Shown: positions 7,647 through 8,959 of the stretch, piece by piece | Layout: every line of letters begins with the position of its first letter | Numbering within the stretch: position 1 is the stretch's first letter | Assembly (NCBI GenBank): GCA_030613705.1 | Contig: JAUWLJ010000063.1 | Coordinates: forward strand, 1 to 8,959 | DNA from: Chloroflexota bacterium | GTDB taxonomy: Bacteria > Chloroflexota > Anaerolineae > Anaerolineales > UBA4823 | DNA length: 8,959 nucleotides | Direction of reading: 5' to 3' | Notes under the pieces: generated by a model | What the model saw: only the letters and a program-made list of their open reading frames with translations | Database searches by the model: none | What the model was told of the DNA's origin: nothing | Position numbers and translations under genes: made by a program

Positions 7647-7718
7647 AAACCATAAACAGCGAGTAGTACATGAACATAGGGAAATACCCAATATATCTAA
7701 ATCACCATTGCTCGCTCC

Positions 7719-8959
7719 TTATAATTTAGGGAACTTTAATTCGATGCATTTCACCGGTTGATTAGGTTTATCCGTGACCTGTGCTTCCAGATCGGTGCGC
7801 TGCGGCTGGGGTGTGTTAGCAGGTACGTGCTTTCGCTGTGGATCTTCAACGTATTCGCTGCGCGCGTTTGCCACCCGCTTACCGAGCTCGACCATCAGCT
7901 CGGGGTCGGGAATGGAAGGCCAGCGTGCGGTGCGCTCGGTGGAGGCGACCGCTTTAGCAGTTGGTTCCTGGTTCGCCTGGGGAAGGGGCAGCAGATGGTC
8001 CAGAATCTGGTTGATGGGGTGTTCTTCTCCCGTACCGGGATCAGGAGGTTTCCAGGGGGTGGCGTTCTCACTGCCGTGATGGCCGATCTTGAGGAAATCC
8101 AGCGGCTGGGAAAGCCCGTCTTTGCGCTCCTTCCACATCACGTTCCAGCTGCCGTTGCTGCGACCAGCTTTCACTTCCCCCTTGAAGGCTTTTTTCCATT
8201 CGGCATCGCCGGGGAAGAGCAGGCGCCGCCCGTGCCACTCGAGCAGCAGTACCACGCTCAGGTTGTTGGCGACATGCCCGGCGATCTCCGCTGCGGCCAG
8301 GGCGTCGGGATGGACGCGGCCGCGCAGCAGCTTGAAATCCTGAGCGCTGATGTTCTTGGGAAATTGGACTACCTCGGTTTCAGGAGGTTGAAAGAGGGCC
8401 GCATATTCGTCGGCGAGCCCCTGCGAGGTAAACTCACTCCCCGAGATCTGCAGGCCGTCCCCACCCAGGTAATAGGCGTCGATGTCGCCCATCGGTCCGA
8501 GCACCTTGATGCTAATGGCTGGGTCGTCGAAGATTTGGAGCTGATCCGGAGGTGTATCGGCGGAGACGTACAGCGGTTCGATGCCATTAACCTGGGGTAG
8601 GGTGTTGCAAAGCATTTCGATGGCCTCAGCCTTGGTCAGGCTGAGCAGCTCTACTACCTCTGCTTTCATATCACCCAATGCAACCTCAGACAAGCTCATC
8701 AAACCGCGCTGGGCAGCGTCCTGCAAGGAGTGAAAGCCCTGGGCATTCGGATTGAGCCGATCGTAAGCCGGGCTGAGCCAGATGCGTTCGATCTTAAGGT
8801 CATTGAAAAACTCCTCTTCAAACCCTTTGTGATGGTCTTCATGAGGGTGGGTCACCACCAGCAGATCCAGGCGTTTTTTACCCGCGCCGTCATGGGGGAG
8901 CTCTTCTTTCAACTCCCCAATATGCTGCCCCAGCAGCTCCATTTCGCTGAATTTATTCC
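7719..8959 (-). CDS. ComEC/Rec2-like metallo-beta-lactamase-fold hydrolase, 5' end beyond the window
   Basis: The frame is open through the right edge (codons NKFSE precede the first visible ATG at 8942), so that internal Met is probably not the start and the N-terminal strands of the fold lie outside. Counting from that Met, the metal site is clear: THPHEDHH with H32, H34, D36 and H37; GHVANNLSVVLLLE and LLFPGDAEW (D246); and KIGHHGSENATP (H288, H289). These are the motifs of soluble relatives of the ComEC C-terminal hydrolase domain. There are no membrane spans, so this is not a full DNA-uptake channel. A long insert (about 85-215) separates the first and later motifs. The tail has the WPSIP...ELMVELGKRV element seen in this family and a charged Pro/Gln-rich stretch. 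Substrate is unknown; phosphodiester hydrolysis is plausible. G+C is much higher than in the operon downstream, and 303 bp separate them, so functional linkage is doubtful. Confidence 0.85.
   Translation of the reverse strand, partial: NKFSEMELLGQHIGELKEELPHDGAGKKRLDLLVVTHPHEDHHKGFEEEFFNDLKIERIWLSPAYDRLNPNAQGFHSLQDAAQRGLMSLSEVALGDMKAEVVELLSLTKAEAIEMLCNTLPQVNGIEPLYVSADTPPDQLQIFDDPAISIKVLGPMGDIDAYYLGGDGLQISGSEFTSQGLADEYAALFQPPETEVVQFPKNISAQDFKLLRGRVHPDALAAAEIAGHVANNLSVVLLLEWHGRRLLFPGDAEWKKAFKGEVKAGRSNGSWNVMWKERKDGLSQPLDFLKIGHHGSENATPWKPPDPGTGEEHPINQILDHLLPLPQANQEPTAKAVASTERTARWPSIPDPELMVELGKRVANARSEYVEDPQRKHVPANTPQPQRTDLEAQVTDKPNQPVKCIELKFPKL

Larger units (their letters stand above)
7416..7718. 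other. AT-rich intergenic region upstream of the nuclease-STAND operon
   Basis: This 303-bp gap separates the hydrolase gene from the operon and should contain the operon promoter. I see no RNA gene and no convincing terminator for the hydrolase gene. It holds a possible -10 box and a short dyad, listed separately. A 48-codon minus-strand frame (7531-7677) lacks a ribosome-binding site and is treated as chance. The AT content resembles the operon rather than the hydrolase gene, so the compositional break falls at the end of the hydrolase gene. Confidence 0.6.

Noticed and set aside
7531..7677. 48-codon minus-strand frame (start MFMYYSLFMV) just upstream of the Mrr-like gene
   Set aside because: No ribosome-binding sequence precedes the ATG (TATTTCCCT), the frame overlaps the likely promoter region, and AT-rich DNA readily gives such frames. 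A leader peptide cannot be excluded, but nothing supports it.
7758..8600. Long plus-strand open frame of 280 codons opposite the hydrolase gene
   Set aside because: It is the antisense shadow of a GC-rich gene whose minus-strand frame has clear metallo-hydrolase motifs. The translation shows no domain and an unnatural Val/Gly/Pro/Arg-rich composition.

Overview
The window is a bacterial accessory region in which every supportable gene lies on the minus strand. It is dominated by a tightly packed set that looks like a bipartite or tripartite conflict (defence) locus. In transcription order (right to left) the genes are: a 3'-complete but 5'-truncated ComEC-like metallo-beta-lactamase-fold hydrolase (7719 to the right edge); a 303-bp AT-rich gap; an Mrr-type PD-(D/E)XK nuclease with a long helical C-terminal half (7415 to 5985); an nSTAND1-type ATPase with one transmembrane segment, a coiled coil and about 13 WD40 blades (5988 to 2032); a RecB-like nuclease fused to an RNase H-fold exonuclease domain (1996 to 239); and a 180-bp gap followed by the possible start of another gene (58 to the left edge).

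The Mrr-like and STAND genes overlap by four bases (ATGA), and a GGAG ribosome-binding sequence for the second gene sits inside the end of the first. The RecB-like gene follows after only 35 bp. This layout implies one transcript. The natural reading is a membrane-tethered sensor and switch (WD40 plus STAND ATPase) that controls a DNA-cutting effector (Mrr-like) supplied in trans, with the RecB/RNase H-like protein as a possible second nuclease. This is inference from domain content and gene order. No phage challenge data or database match is available here.

Base composition is uneven. Hand counts of 60-bp blocks give about 22% G+C inside the Mrr-like gene (6181-6240), 28% in the WD40 region (3061-3120), 72% in the hydrolase gene (8281-8340), 65% in the middle of the RecB-like gene (1261-1320) and 38% in its 5' part (1801-1860). 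This suggests the AT-rich nuclease-STAND pair was acquired separately from its GC-rich neighbour, and that the RecB-like gene is compositionally mosaic. No integrase, insertion sequence, tRNA, CRISPR array or flanking direct repeat was found that would mark the ends of an element.

The organism cannot be fixed from the sequence. Large nSTAND-WD40 proteins with the C-terminal tail seen here, and Mrr-like partners of this type, are most familiar to me from filamentous, multicellular or environmental bacteria such as Chloroflexota and Cyanobacteria. A Chloroflexota (Anaerolineae-like) source is my weak preference.
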